This document shows, piece by piece, positions 41,714 to 51,011 of a stretch of 64,000 bases of DNA. The number at the start of each line of letters is the position of its first letter. Position 1 is the first letter of the stretch. The DNA comes from an uncultured SAR116 cluster alpha proteobacterium (lineage in GTDB: Bacteria > Pseudomonadota > Alphaproteobacteria > Puniceispirillales > Marisalimonadaceae), in NCBI GenBank assembly GCA_902517275.1, contig CABYBQ010000004.1, forward strand, positions 1 to 64,000. The letters are read 5' to 3'. A program made the translations under genes and the position numbers. A model generated the notes under the pieces. The model saw only the letters and a list, made by a program, of their open reading frames with translations, did no database searches and had not been told where the DNA came from.

Positions 41714-42583
41714 TTGAATAAAGCTTTAGGAGATTTTAATTCTATGAAATTTGAAGGAACAAGTAACTATATATCTACTGATGACTTAAATATAGCTGTT
41801 AATGCAGCTATAACACTTGAAAAACCTCTCTTAATAAAGGGGGAGCCTGGTACAGGTAAAACAGAACTAGCTAGACAAATTTCTGAAAGTCTTGGGTTAA
41901 GTATAATAGAGTGGAATATTAAATCAACTACTAGGGCTCAACAAGGCTTATATGAGTACGACGCTGTAAGTAGATTAAGAGATAGTCAACTTGGCGATAA
42001 GAAAATTGAAGATATTGGAAATTATATTAAAAAAGGTAAAATTTGGAATGCTTTTGAATCTAGTGAAAGATCTGTACTTCTAATAGATGAAATTGACAAG
42101 GCTGACATTGAATTTCCAAATGACCTTTTACAAGAATTAGATAAAATGGAATTTTATGTTTATGAAACAAATCAAATTATTAAAGCCAATAAAAGACCTA
42201 TAGTAATTATTACTTCTAATAATGAAAAAGAATTACCAGAGGCATTTCTTCGAAGATGTTTTTTTCATTATATTCAATTTCCTGATATAGAAACACTAAA
42301 GAAAATTGTGAACGTACACTTTCCTGAAATTAAAAAATCATTATTACAGAGCGCTTTAAACAGATTTTTTGAAATTAGAGATGTCCCTGGATTAAAAAAG
42401 AAACCTTCGACTTCAGAGGCTCTTGACTGGATAAAACTTCTGTTGATTGAGGACATTAACCCTTTAGATTTAAAAAGCGATGGAAAAGATTTACTACCAA
42501 AACTTCATGGTGCTCTGCTAAAAAATGAACAGGACATCCATTTGTTCGAAAGACTTGCATTTATGGCTAGAGGAAATCGTTAA
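41714..42583 (+). CDS. MoxR-type AAA+ ATPase
   Basis: KGEPGTGKTELARQIS Walker A, VLLIDEIDKADIEFPNDLLQELDKMEFYV Walker B. Confidence 0.88.
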   Translation: MNKALGDFNSMKFEGTSNYISTDDLNIAVNAAITLEKPLLIKGEPGTGKTELARQISESLGLSIIEWNIKSTTRAQQGLYEYDAVSRLRDSQLGDKKIEDIGNYIKKGKIWNAFESSERSVLLIDEIDKADIEFPNDLLQELDKMEFYVYETNQIIKANKRPIVIITSNNEKELPEAFLRRCFFHYIQFPDIETLKKIVNVHFPEIKKSLLQSALNRFFEIRDVPGLKKKPSTSEALDWIKLLLIEDINPLDLKSDGKDLLPKLHGALLKNEQDIHLFERLAFMARGNR

Positions 42584-42587
42584 AAAA

Positions 42588-43775
42588 ATGTTTTTGGAAT
42601 TTTTTTTCAAATTAAAAAACGCCAGAATACCAGTCTCTCTTAATGAATTTTTTACATTTTTAGAATCTATAAAATTAGACTTTGTCGAGTATGATATAAA
42701 TAAATTTTATTATTTAGCACGGACTAGTCTAATCAAAGATGAGAGGTTGATAGATAGATTTGATGTAATATTTGGTCAATATTTTAAAGGGATAGAGTCT
42801 ATTAAATTAGATGATATTCTTGATCACTTAAATGTGCCCAAAGAATGGGTACAAAAGATGTTGGATAAGCATTTCTCAAAACAAGAAATGGAAGACATCA
42901 AGGCTTTGGGTGGCTTTGATGAATTAATGAAAACTCTTGAGCAACGACTGAAAGAACAAGAAAAACGCCATCAAGGTGGAAATAAATGGATAGGCACTGC
43001 TGGAAAATCACCTTTTGGGGCATATGGTTATAATCCTGAAGGAATAAGAATTGGTCAAGATAGAAGGGGGCAAGGAAAAGCTGTTAAGGTATGGGATAAG
43101 CGTATATTTAGGGATTTTGATGACACAAGAGAATTAGATACAAGAGGGATGCAAGTTGCTTTAAAAAGATTAAGACAGTGGGCTAGAACAGGCGTTGAAG
43201 AAGAACTAGATCTTGATGAAACCATAACACATTCTGCCAAAAATGGTTACCTAGATGTTAAAACAAGACAAGAAAGAGAAAATTCTATAAAAATACTTCT
43301 TTTTTTAGATGTTGGTGGGTCAATGGATGATTATATAAGGCAAGTAGAAAATTTATTTTCAGCAGCAAAAAATGTATTTAAAAACCTGAAATTCTTCTAT
43401 TTCCATAATTGTCTCTATGAGGGTGTTTGGAAAAATAATTCTAGAAGATGGAAAGAACAATTTTCTACAAGGGAAATTTTTAGAACTTATGGAAAAGAGT
43501 ATAAATGTATCTTTGTTGGTGATGCTTCTATGAGCCCTTATGAGATTTTAGTTGAAGGGGGAGCAAATGAACATTTTAATCAAGAAGCAGGACAAGTTTG
43601 GTTAGAAAGAGCTATTGCACAGTGGCCTTCAAATGTTTGGATAAACCCAACCCAAGAACAACATTGGAATTACTCACAATCAACAAATATTATAAAAGAA
43701 ATTTTCTCTAACAAGATGGTTCCATTAAGTATAAAGGGAATTGAAGAGGCAACAAAGATCTTGTCCAAAAAATAG
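42588..43775 (+). CDS. VWA domain-containing (CoxE-like) protein
   Basis: ILLFLDVGGSMDDYIRQVENLF MIDAS-like motif; immediately follows the MoxR ATPase; ATG 42588 preferred over overlapping ORF-track start 42525. Confidence 0.85.
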   Translation: MFLEFFFKLKNARIPVSLNEFFTFLESIKLDFVEYDINKFYYLARTSLIKDERLIDRFDVIFGQYFKGIESIKLDDILDHLNVPKEWVQKMLDKHFSKQEMEDIKALGGFDELMKTLEQRLKEQEKRHQGGNKWIGTAGKSPFGAYGYNPEGIRIGQDRRGQGKAVKVWDKRIFRDFDDTRELDTRGMQVALKRLRQWARTGVEEELDLDETITHSAKNGYLDVKTRQERENSIKILLFLDVGGSMDDYIRQVENLFSAAKNVFKNLKFFYFHNCLYEGVWKNNSRRWKEQFSTREIFRTYGKEYKCIFVGDASMSPYEILVEGGANEHFNQEAGQVWLERAIAQWPSNVWINPTQEQHWNYSQSTNIIKEIFSNKMVPLSIKGIEEATKILSKK

Positions 43776-43793
43776 CTTAAAGAATATTATAAA

Positions 43794-44312
43794 TTGGTTA
43801 AAAAATTAATAAATAATAGAGGATATGACGGTCCATATGATACTCCAATAATTCTCCCTGAAAAACAGGTTATTGAGGATTGGATAGATTACAATGGACA
43901 TATGAATGTTGCTTTTTATACTCTAGCTTTTGATATATCTTTAGATATTTTTCTTGAAGATACTCTTGGTATTGGAGAAACACATGCACTGGTAAACAAA
44001 CAAGGACCTTTTGTTCTTCAAGCACATTATCATTACCTTAATGAAATGAGTTTAGATGAAAAATTTAATGTAAGGTTATTAGTCGTAGACTGTGATGAAA
44101 AGAGGATGCATTTATGCCTAGATATCTTTTCTCAAAATAAAGATAAGGTTATTGCTGTAGCTGAGAAAGTTTTAATAAATGTTAATCTAAAGATCCGAAA
44201 GACTGAAAATTATCCATCTTGGGCTTATAAAAGGCTCTTAAAATTAAAAAATACCCACAAAAACGGTTCATTTCCGAGTGTTCTTGGAAAAGAAATTACT
44301 CTAAAGAAATAA
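43794..44312 (+). CDS. Hot-dog-fold thioesterase family protein
   Basis: DWIDYNGHMNVAFYTLAFD...LQAHYHYLNEMSLDEKFNVRLLVVDCDEKRMHLCLDIF; TTG start. Confidence 0.75.
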   Translation: MVKKLINNRGYDGPYDTPIILPEKQVIEDWIDYNGHMNVAFYTLAFDISLDIFLEDTLGIGETHALVNKQGPFVLQAHYHYLNEMSLDEKFNVRLLVVDCDEKRMHLCLDIFSQNKDKVIAVAEKVLINVNLKIRKTENYPSWAYKRLLKLKNTHKNGSFPSVLGKEITLKK

Positions 44313-44319
44313 ATAATTT

Positions 44320-45627
44320 ATGATAATAAAATTGATCTTAACAATTTTTTGTTGGTTAGCTGTTTTACCAATTGTCTACGGTTTCAACTTTGGAATAAAT
44401 TATAATTTTTTTATAATAGTAGTATATGCATTACTATTGTTCATAATGTTCATTTTTTCTAGGTTCACTACAAAGATAATCATATGTGTTTTATTTTCTG
44501 CAACATATTTAATTTTAAAAGACCTACCAAGTGAAGAAAGTTTTTGGAAGGCAGGTAATTTTTTCGTCATTTTTTCAGCGTTTCTACCTAGCTTATGGTT
44601 ACTTAGATCAACCGCAATAACAATGCCTTCTGTTGCGAAAACACAAAACCTTCTTTCTAATTTAGTTTCAACTAAGATTTTATCTGGTATTCAGGTCACA
44701 TCTCATGTTCTTGGTGGTGTAATAAATATTGGTACATTTCCTCTTTTATCTTCAGTAATTCCCAAAAATGCAGAATATAAGATGAGACAATCATCTGGAG
44801 AAGCAGCTATCAGAGGAATGAATACAGCAGTTTTATGGTCACCCTTTTTCGTAAGTTTTGCTGTTGGACAATTATATCTACCTAGTCAATCTGCATGGTT
44901 GGGAATTATTTTCGGTTTGCTAGTAGCATTGTTATTTAATTTAATAAGCATGAGATTTTTAATTGGTAAGTTTAACTTAAATTATCTTATTGAAGCTATT
45001 TCCTGTGTAAAGCCAATTTTTCCTAGACTTTTAATCTTATCCATATCTGTATTAGCAGTTGGTCAAATTTTTGATAAGACAGCATTAAACGCAATAGTGA
45101 TCGTTATACCAATTTTAGTTATCGTTCAGATGTTGAGAAGACCTGAAACTATTAAATCAATAATAAGTAATTTGAATAACTTAATATTAAAGTCTGGTGA
45201 TGAGATGTTATTGATATCAGTTTCAATGTTTTTAGGATCTATTTTGAGTGGTTCTGCCGAGATTCAAAATTTTATGTCAAATAATATAGGAAATAATTTT
45301 CCTTTTTGGGCAATGATAATTCTTCTTCCCCTAATAGTATGGATCTTTGGTTTAATAGGTATACATCCTATCATTACTTCTGCTCCAATTTTATCTTTAT
45401 TTGGACCACTATTATCATTATGGGAAGCAGCATTTTTGATGCAGGCTCATTTGATTGGGTGGTGTGCTGGTACAGCTACTAGTTTTACATCATTATCTAT
45501 ACTGACTACTGCAGAAAATTTTAGACTACATATTTCAAAATTAGTTTTAGGGCCAAATCTTTTTGCCACTGGTTGTTTAACATTTATAGGAGCAATACTA
45601 TTAATCACCTTAAATTACCTTTTGTAG
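44320..45627 (+). CDS. Uncharacterised polytopic membrane protein, possible ion-transporter-superfamily carrier
   Basis: About 10-12 hydrophobic segments; SGEAAIRGMNTAVLWSPFFVSFAVGQLY and GIHPIITSAPILSLFGP resemble re-entrant loops of IT-superfamily carriers (inference). Confidence 0.6.
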   Translation: MIIKLILTIFCWLAVLPIVYGFNFGINYNFFIIVVYALLLFIMFIFSRFTTKIIICVLFSATYLILKDLPSEESFWKAGNFFVIFSAFLPSLWLLRSTAITMPSVAKTQNLLSNLVSTKILSGIQVTSHVLGGVINIGTFPLLSSVIPKNAEYKMRQSSGEAAIRGMNTAVLWSPFFVSFAVGQLYLPSQSAWLGIIFGLLVALLFNLISMRFLIGKFNLNYLIEAISCVKPIFPRLLILSISVLAVGQIFDKTALNAIVIVIPILVIVQMLRRPETIKSIISNLNNLILKSGDEMLLISVSMFLGSILSGSAEIQNFMSNNIGNNFPFWAMIILLPLIVWIFGLIGIHPIITSAPILSLFGPLLSLWEAAFLMQAHLIGWCAGTATSFTSLSILTTAENFRLHISKLVLGPNLFATGCLTFIGAILLITLNYLL

Positions 45628-46506
45628 AGCATCACTAGTTATTTTTTTACCTAATTTATGTTCTCTGTAAGATACATAACAAACGCAGATCATAATTATA
45701 GTTCCACCCAGAATTACAAAGGGGTCAAATTTTTCACTGAATATAAACAAACCAACAATTGAAGCCCAAACAAGTTGGAGAAATAAAACAGGTTGTGTTA
45801 CCACCATAGGAGCCGCTTTTATAGCTTTTGTCATTGTTATATGGCCAAAAGTAGCAATTAAAGCAGTAAATGTTAAAATCAAAATGGCTTTAAGTGACAG
45901 AGGTTCCCAACTGTAAATAGCCGTAGGTATTAGAAAAATAGTAGTAAATAAAGATAACATAGCAACAATTTCAGATGAAGAGCGTTCCTTAGAAACCACC
46001 TTTGCTATTAAATAAGAAGCTGTAAATACTACAGTTGCCATTAACATTCCAATCTGACCATTTTCAATTGTTTTAAAACCGGGCCTTAATATAATCATAG
46101 CTCCAACAAAAGAAAGTAAAATGGCCGTTAATCTATGTTTATGCAGCCTTTCTTTTAAAAAAATACATGCACCAATTGAAACAAAAATATAAGTTAAAAA
46201 ACCAATTGCAGTTACTTCTGCTACTGGCATTACAGACATAGCGTAAAACCATAAAGTTACACCTATTGAGTGAACCAATCCTCTCAAAACAAACTTTTGA
46301 AGCAGTGGTTTTCCAGGTCTAAATTTAGCGAGGGATATAAGCGAAGGTGTTAAAAGTAGTGTCCCAATTGCATATCTAAGGAATGCTGCTTGAGGAGCAG
46401 GTACTTCACCTTCTAAATATCTTACAGTAGCAGTTACTCCTACAAATAAAATTGTAGTTACTACCATCCACAAAATACCTACGATTGACTGGTTCAAATT
46501 AAACAC
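45610..46506 (-). CDS. DMT superfamily (EamA) transporter
   Basis: Two EamA repeats, PAPQAAFLRYAIGTLLL, AVTAIGFLTYIFVSIGACIFLKERL. Confidence 0.88.
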   Translation of the reverse strand: MFNLNQSIVGILWMVVTTILFVGVTATVRYLEGEVPAPQAAFLRYAIGTLLLTPSLISLAKFRPGKPLLQKFVLRGLVHSIGVTLWFYAMSVMPVAEVTAIGFLTYIFVSIGACIFLKERLHKHRLTAILLSFVGAMIILRPGFKTIENGQIGMLMATVVFTASYLIAKVVSKERSSSEIVAMLSLFTTIFLIPTAIYSWEPLSLKAILILTFTALIATFGHITMTKAIKAAPMVVTQPVLFLQLVWASIVGLFIFSEKFDPFVILGGTIIMICVCYVSYREHKLGKKITSDALQKVI

Positions 46507-46571
46507 CCTGAATTACTTACCATGTTAACTTAAAGTGCTTATTTATGTCTAATAAAATAATTTTGATAAAA

Positions 46572-48197
46572 TTACATACCCTGGTAATTAGGTCCACCAC
46601 CACCCTGAGGAGTAATCCAATTAATATTTTGAGTTGGGTCTTTGATATCACAAGTCTTGCAGTGAACACAATTTTGAGCATTAATCTGTAATTTAGGCTT
46701 ATTATCACTTGTAACAATTTCATATACACCTGCTGGACAATATCTTGTCTCTGGGTTGTCATAAAGTTCTAGATTTATATTTATGGGAACCGCCTCATTT
46801 TTGAGAGTAAGATGACATGGTTGATTTTCTTCGTGATTAGTTCCTGAAAAAGATACATTGGTTAATCTATCAAAACTAATAACATTATCAGGTTTTGGGT
46901 AATTGATTTTTTCATGTTTGCTTTTGTTCTCAAGACTTTCATGATCTGTTCCGTGATGATCTAAAGTCCAAGGAGTTTTGCCTCTAAATATATATGTGTC
47001 TATGGCACTATAGACTAACGCCTTCCAAAAACCCCACTTAAATGACGGTCTGATATTTCTGACACTATATAATTCTGACCATAACCAACTTTTTTTAATT
47101 AAACTTTGGTAATTGTCTACTTCCTCTTTTTTTCCAATATTTTCAAATATAGCATTAGCGGCAATCATTCCTGATTTCATTGCAAGATGAGTTCCTTTTA
47201 TTTTAGGAACATTAAGAAATCCAGCTTCACATCCAGTTAGCATCCCTCCTGGAAAAGTTAATTTTGGTAAAGATTGAATACCACCTTCATTAAGAGCTCT
47301 TGCCCCGTAATTTATTCTTCTTCCTCCTTCAAGAACTTTTTTTATTTCAGGATGATGCTTAAAACGTTGAAATTCCATATATGGAGATAGATAAGGGTTC
47401 TTGTAATCTAAGCCAATTACAAAACCAATTGACACTTTGTTATTATCTAAATGATATAGAAATGAACCTCCATAGGTGTCTGTTTTTAAAGGCCACCCAG
47501 TTGTATGCATAATACTTCCAGGTTTACTATTCTCTGATGATACTTCCCAAAGTTCTTTTATTCCAATTCCATAAGTTTGAGGCGAATTATCTTTATTAAG
47601 GTCAAATTTTTTCATTAAAATTTTTCCTAAATGCCCTCTACAACCCTCTGAGAATATTGTTTGTGTGGCATGTAGTTCTATTCCTTGTTCAAAGTTAGCA
47701 CCTTCGGTGCCATCCTTTAATCTGCCCATATCACAAGTGGCAACACCAATTACTTTACCCTGTTTGTTGAACAAAATCTCCGATGCAGAAAAACCTGGAT
47801 AAATTTCAACTTCTAGAGCTTCTGCTTGTTCAGCTAACCACTTTGTAAAGTCGCTTAAACTAATAATATAATTACCTTTATTATGCATCTGTGGAGGTGT
47901 AGGTAATTTATATGATTTTGTCTCTGTTAAGTATAAAAATTTATCATTAGTAGCTTTTATTTTAAGAGGAGAATTTTTCGTTTGCCAATCAGGTATAAGT
48001 TCGTCTAGAGCTTTTGTTTCAATTACTGCACCCGATACAATATGAGCGCCAACTTCTGAACCTTTTTCAATAACGCAAACTGATAAATCTTTATTGTTTT
48101 CCTTGCTTAACTGTTTGAGTTTAATAGCTGCACTCAGTCCAGATGGACCTGCTCCTACTATAACTACATCATATTCCATTACTTCTCTATTATTCAT
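46572..48197 (-). CDS. Electron transfer flavoprotein-ubiquinone oxidoreductase
   Basis: DVVIVGAGPSGLSAAIKLKQL, GAHIVSGAVIETKAL, C-terminal ferredoxin-like CPAGVYEI...INAQNCVHCKTCDIKDPTQNINWITPQGGGGPNYQGM. Confidence 0.95.
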   Translation of the reverse strand: MNNREVMEYDVVIVGAGPSGLSAAIKLKQLSKENNKDLSVCVIEKGSEVGAHIVSGAVIETKALDELIPDWQTKNSPLKIKATNDKFLYLTETKSYKLPTPPQMHNKGNYIISLSDFTKWLAEQAEALEVEIYPGFSASEILFNKQGKVIGVATCDMGRLKDGTEGANFEQGIELHATQTIFSEGCRGHLGKILMKKFDLNKDNSPQTYGIGIKELWEVSSENSKPGSIMHTTGWPLKTDTYGGSFLYHLDNNKVSIGFVIGLDYKNPYLSPYMEFQRFKHHPEIKKVLEGGRRINYGARALNEGGIQSLPKLTFPGGMLTGCEAGFLNVPKIKGTHLAMKSGMIAANAIFENIGKKEEVDNYQSLIKKSWLWSELYSVRNIRPSFKWGFWKALVYSAIDTYIFRGKTPWTLDHHGTDHESLENKSKHEKINYPKPDNVISFDRLTNVSFSGTNHEENQPCHLTLKNEAVPININLELYDNPETRYCPAGVYEIVTSDNKPKLQINAQNCVHCKTCDIKDPTQNINWITPQGGGGPNYQGM

Positions 48198-48309
48198 TAA
48201 AAGGCCTTTAGATTTATAATTGATTTAATATTAAATAATTAATAGTTGTTATTTCTACATAATATATTATTAATATAGTACAACATTTCAAATTATAAAG
48301 GCTTATTAA

Positions 48310-48408
48310 ATGAATCCAGATGTTGGTGTTATATTATTAATATTATATCCGATTGTTTTAGTCGGAGCTATAATATGGTTTGGAAAACATTCGGTCTCAC
48401 CTGACTAA
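48310..48408 (+). CDS. Candidate 32-aa single-TM membrane protein (not in ORF track)
   Basis: MNPDVGVILLILYPIVLVGAIIWFGKHSVSPD*, ATG 48310 preceded 8 nt by AAAGG; intergenic on an otherwise empty stretch. Confidence 0.4.
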   Translation: MNPDVGVILLILYPIVLVGAIIWFGKHSVSPD

Positions 48409-48411
48409 ATT

Positions 48412-48840
48412 CTATTTATCCATTCTTTTTACAGACTTTACAGTAGCCTCAAAAGGCATTGTTATACACTTATGTCTGTTTTTTATCTCTCTAATAGGTT
48501 TAAAAACATCCATCTCTATTGGCAGTGTTTTTGGCATTTCTTGATCAGAACTATTTAGCCAACTCTGAAATTCTTCTGAAAATTTTTCGCTTGGCATTTT
48601 ATTATTTTTGAATAACTTCACAACAAGTCCTGCAGATGCTTCACAAAGAGCACATCCTCTAACAATGGCGGAAATGTTTTCTATTTGGTTATTTATAAGT
48701 TTTAAACGTACTTTAACCTCATCACCGCACATAGGGTTTTTGACTTCAAATGATCGATTATAATCCTCTATTGCATTACTTTTTTTATTTTCAGCAGCAA
48801 GGCTTAATATTTTTTCTTGATATATTGATAGGTCGTTCAA
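48412..48840 (-). CDS. SufU/NifU-like iron-sulfur cluster assembly scaffold
   Basis: NPMCGDEVKVRLKL, RGCALCEASAG, RHKCITMPFEA cysteine motifs; TTG start abutting an upstream small ORF. Confidence 0.88.
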   Translation of the reverse strand: MNDLSIYQEKILSLAAENKKSNAIEDYNRSFEVKNPMCGDEVKVRLKLINNQIENISAIVRGCALCEASAGLVVKLFKNNKMPSEKFSEEFQSWLNSSDQEMPKTLPIEMDVFKPIREIKNRHKCITMPFEATVKSVKRMDK

Positions 48841-48972
48841 TTATTGATTTACCAGTAATAAAACTACACTAGCTACAGCAATGGCATAGAAAACATATAG
48901 TAAAATATGGGTATTCTCATATACATTTTCTTCTGGAACGCCAGTAGGTAAATCTCTTTTATTTTTTTTCAT
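48841..48972 (-). CDS. Candidate 43-aa single-TM membrane protein (not in ORF track)
   Basis: MKKNKRDLPTGVPEENVYENTHILLYVFYAIAVASVVLLLVNQ*, AAGGAAA upstream, TAA directly followed by the TTG of the SufU-like gene. Confidence 0.5.
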   Translation of the reverse strand: MKKNKRDLPTGVPEENVYENTHILLYVFYAIAVASVVLLLVNQ

Positions 48973-49096
48973 TTAATTTCCTTTTGTTTATTTAACAAAA
49001 ATATAATTAACTATTTTATTACTTAATTTTAAAATTTTATATAGCGAGAAATATAATTAAATAGAACGCTAAATTGAAGATTAATTTAATTATTAT

Positions 49097-50806
49097 TTAT
49101 AAAAAAAACTGACCTATAAAAATTAAAATTAAGAAAACAGTAAATATTTGAACGACAATTAATGTATCTGAACCAACTTCTCTGTCAAAAACTTTATTTT
49201 TTATCATAGTATTTGATAACAAAATTTTTGTTTTAGAAAATGAAATCATTATAACTTCCTCAAACTTTTGGTTCATTTTCTCTACTAATTTTAACAGTGG
49301 CATTAATACTCCAGGTATCATTTTTCTGTAAACCCAGTCACTATTTAAAACTGTGGAATTCAACTCCGGCGGATATATTTTGAAATGCCATAAACATATG
49401 AAAGCAAATGCCGCAAATGTTAGGAGTTGCAACTGTCCAACAACATGACTGAAATCATATGGCTGATAATTGATTTCATATGGTAAAATTTGATAAAAAG
49501 TGGAAGGAAATATGCCTATTAAAATGCACAATGCAGAAGCTATTATCATTGCAATAATCATATTAAGAGGTGCTTCTTTAGTTTTAATACCGCTTTCATG
49601 AGCAAAAAAAGCAAAAAATGGTATTTTAATTCCCGAATGATGTAGTACTCCTGCAGAAGCAAAAAGAAGCATAAAGTAAACTAAAACTAAACCTTCTTTT
49701 CCTAGTGCAGACATTATTAAAGACTTTGCAACAAAGCCACTGAACAAAGGAAAAGCAGATATGGAGATTGCTCCTATTATAGTGCATACTGCGGTTATAG
49801 GCATATATTTAAATAATCCCCCTAGCTCTGAAGCTTTACATGTACCAACCCTGTAAAGAACGGCTCCCATACCCATAAAAAGAAGTCCTTTATATAATAT
49901 ATGTGCAAAAGCGTGTGCCACAGCACCGTTTATTGCTAATTCAGTTCCTATTCCTATTGCAACTATCATAAAACCGAGTTGGTTATTTAGGCTATATGTT
50001 AATACTCTTCTTAAATCATTTTCGATTACAGCAAAGAATATCGGATAAAAAGTCATAATAGCGCCAATTACAATTAAAAGCTCAGTTCCTGCAAAACATT
50101 TTGCAAAACAAAAAATTGCTAACTTAGTTGTAAAAGTTGAAAGGGCAACTGTACCAATTTCAGATGCCTCAGGATAAGAATCCTGTAACCAACCATTTAA
50201 AAGTGGAAATGCTGCTTTTATTCCAAAAGCAATAAAAATCAATTGTCCATATAAAGAGTTAACATCAAATTTGGTGAGTAGTACACTTCCATCGTTGATT
50301 AGCAATATAATAGCTCCAGCAAGTAAAAACATACCGGATGTAACTTGAATTAATATATATCTAAATGCTGATCGGTAAGATCTATATGTATTACTAGCTA
50401 AAATTAAAAAAACAGATGTAAAAGCTGTTGCTTCCCACCAGATAAACAGCGTAAACAGGTCTCCAGCATGCACTGCTGCTATTGCTGCGCCACTATAGCT
50501 CATAATAGAAACGTGTTGTTTCCAATGTTTTTCGTGGGCACCATATATTACGTTAAGTGCAGCTGCTATATGAAAAATTATAGCAAATGGCAGCGTAAGT
50601 GAATCTGATTGAAACAAAATAAAATCAAAACCCATTAAATTTATAGTGGAATGGATTCCAAATCCAAGTGTTAGTGAATATGCAGAAATCAAGACTAATA
50701 TCATCATATAAATTTGTCTGATTATATGAGGTAAAAAAGGGATCAACAATGCCCCAATAATCATTATAAATCCTGGAGGAAAATTACTTATCATAATAAT
50801 CCTCAT
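49097..50806 (-). CDS. ND-type proton-conducting antiporter subunit (Mrp/Mbh-like), copy 1
   Basis: Proton_antipo_M-like core: GDLFTLFIWWEATAFTSVFLIL, FGIKAAFPLLNGWLQDSYPEASEIGTVALSTFTTKLAIF. Confidence 0.88.
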   Translation of the reverse strand: MRIIMISNFPPGFIMIIGALLIPFLPHIIRQIYMMILVLISAYSLTLGFGIHSTINLMGFDFILFQSDSLTLPFAIIFHIAAALNVIYGAHEKHWKQHVSIMSYSGAAIAAVHAGDLFTLFIWWEATAFTSVFLILASNTYRSYRSAFRYILIQVTSGMFLLAGAIILLINDGSVLLTKFDVNSLYGQLIFIAFGIKAAFPLLNGWLQDSYPEASEIGTVALSTFTTKLAIFCFAKCFAGTELLIVIGAIMTFYPIFFAVIENDLRRVLTYSLNNQLGFMIVAIGIGTELAINGAVAHAFAHILYKGLLFMGMGAVLYRVGTCKASELGGLFKYMPITAVCTIIGAISISAFPLFSGFVAKSLIMSALGKEGLVLVYFMLLFASAGVLHHSGIKIPFFAFFAHESGIKTKEAPLNMIIAMIIASALCILIGIFPSTFYQILPYEINYQPYDFSHVVGQLQLLTFAAFAFICLWHFKIYPPELNSTVLNSDWVYRKMIPGVLMPLLKLVEKMNQKFEEVIMISFSKTKILLSNTMIKNKVFDREVGSDTLIVVQIFTVFLILIFIGQFFL

Positions 50807-51011
50807 CTTTCATTAAAAACGACCTTAAGCTCACACCGATTTTAAAGATTATTATACATGATAAAAAACCAAAAAAAGCTGGAAAAAATGTGAAATCTTC
50901 TATTGATGTCTCACCATGTCTATGGCCAATTAGCTCTAAAACTAAAAATATAATACATAATAATAAAACACTGGTATTTATTTTTCCAAATTTTTTAATT
51001 AAAGCCTTCAT
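50784..51011 (-). CDS. Small two-TM protein within the Mrp-like operon
   Basis: 75 aa, two hydrophobic segments, overlaps both neighbours (23 nt and 4 nt). Confidence 0.7.
   Translation of the reverse strand: MKALIKKFGKINTSVLLLCIIFLVLELIGHRHGETSIEDFTFFPAFFGFLSCIIIFKIGVSLRSFLMKDEDYYDK

Noticed and set aside
46517-46762. 81-aa minus-strand ORF overlapping the ETF-QO 3' end
   Set aside because: Out-of-frame overlap with the conserved ferredoxin-like C-terminus of ETF-QO; no independent support.
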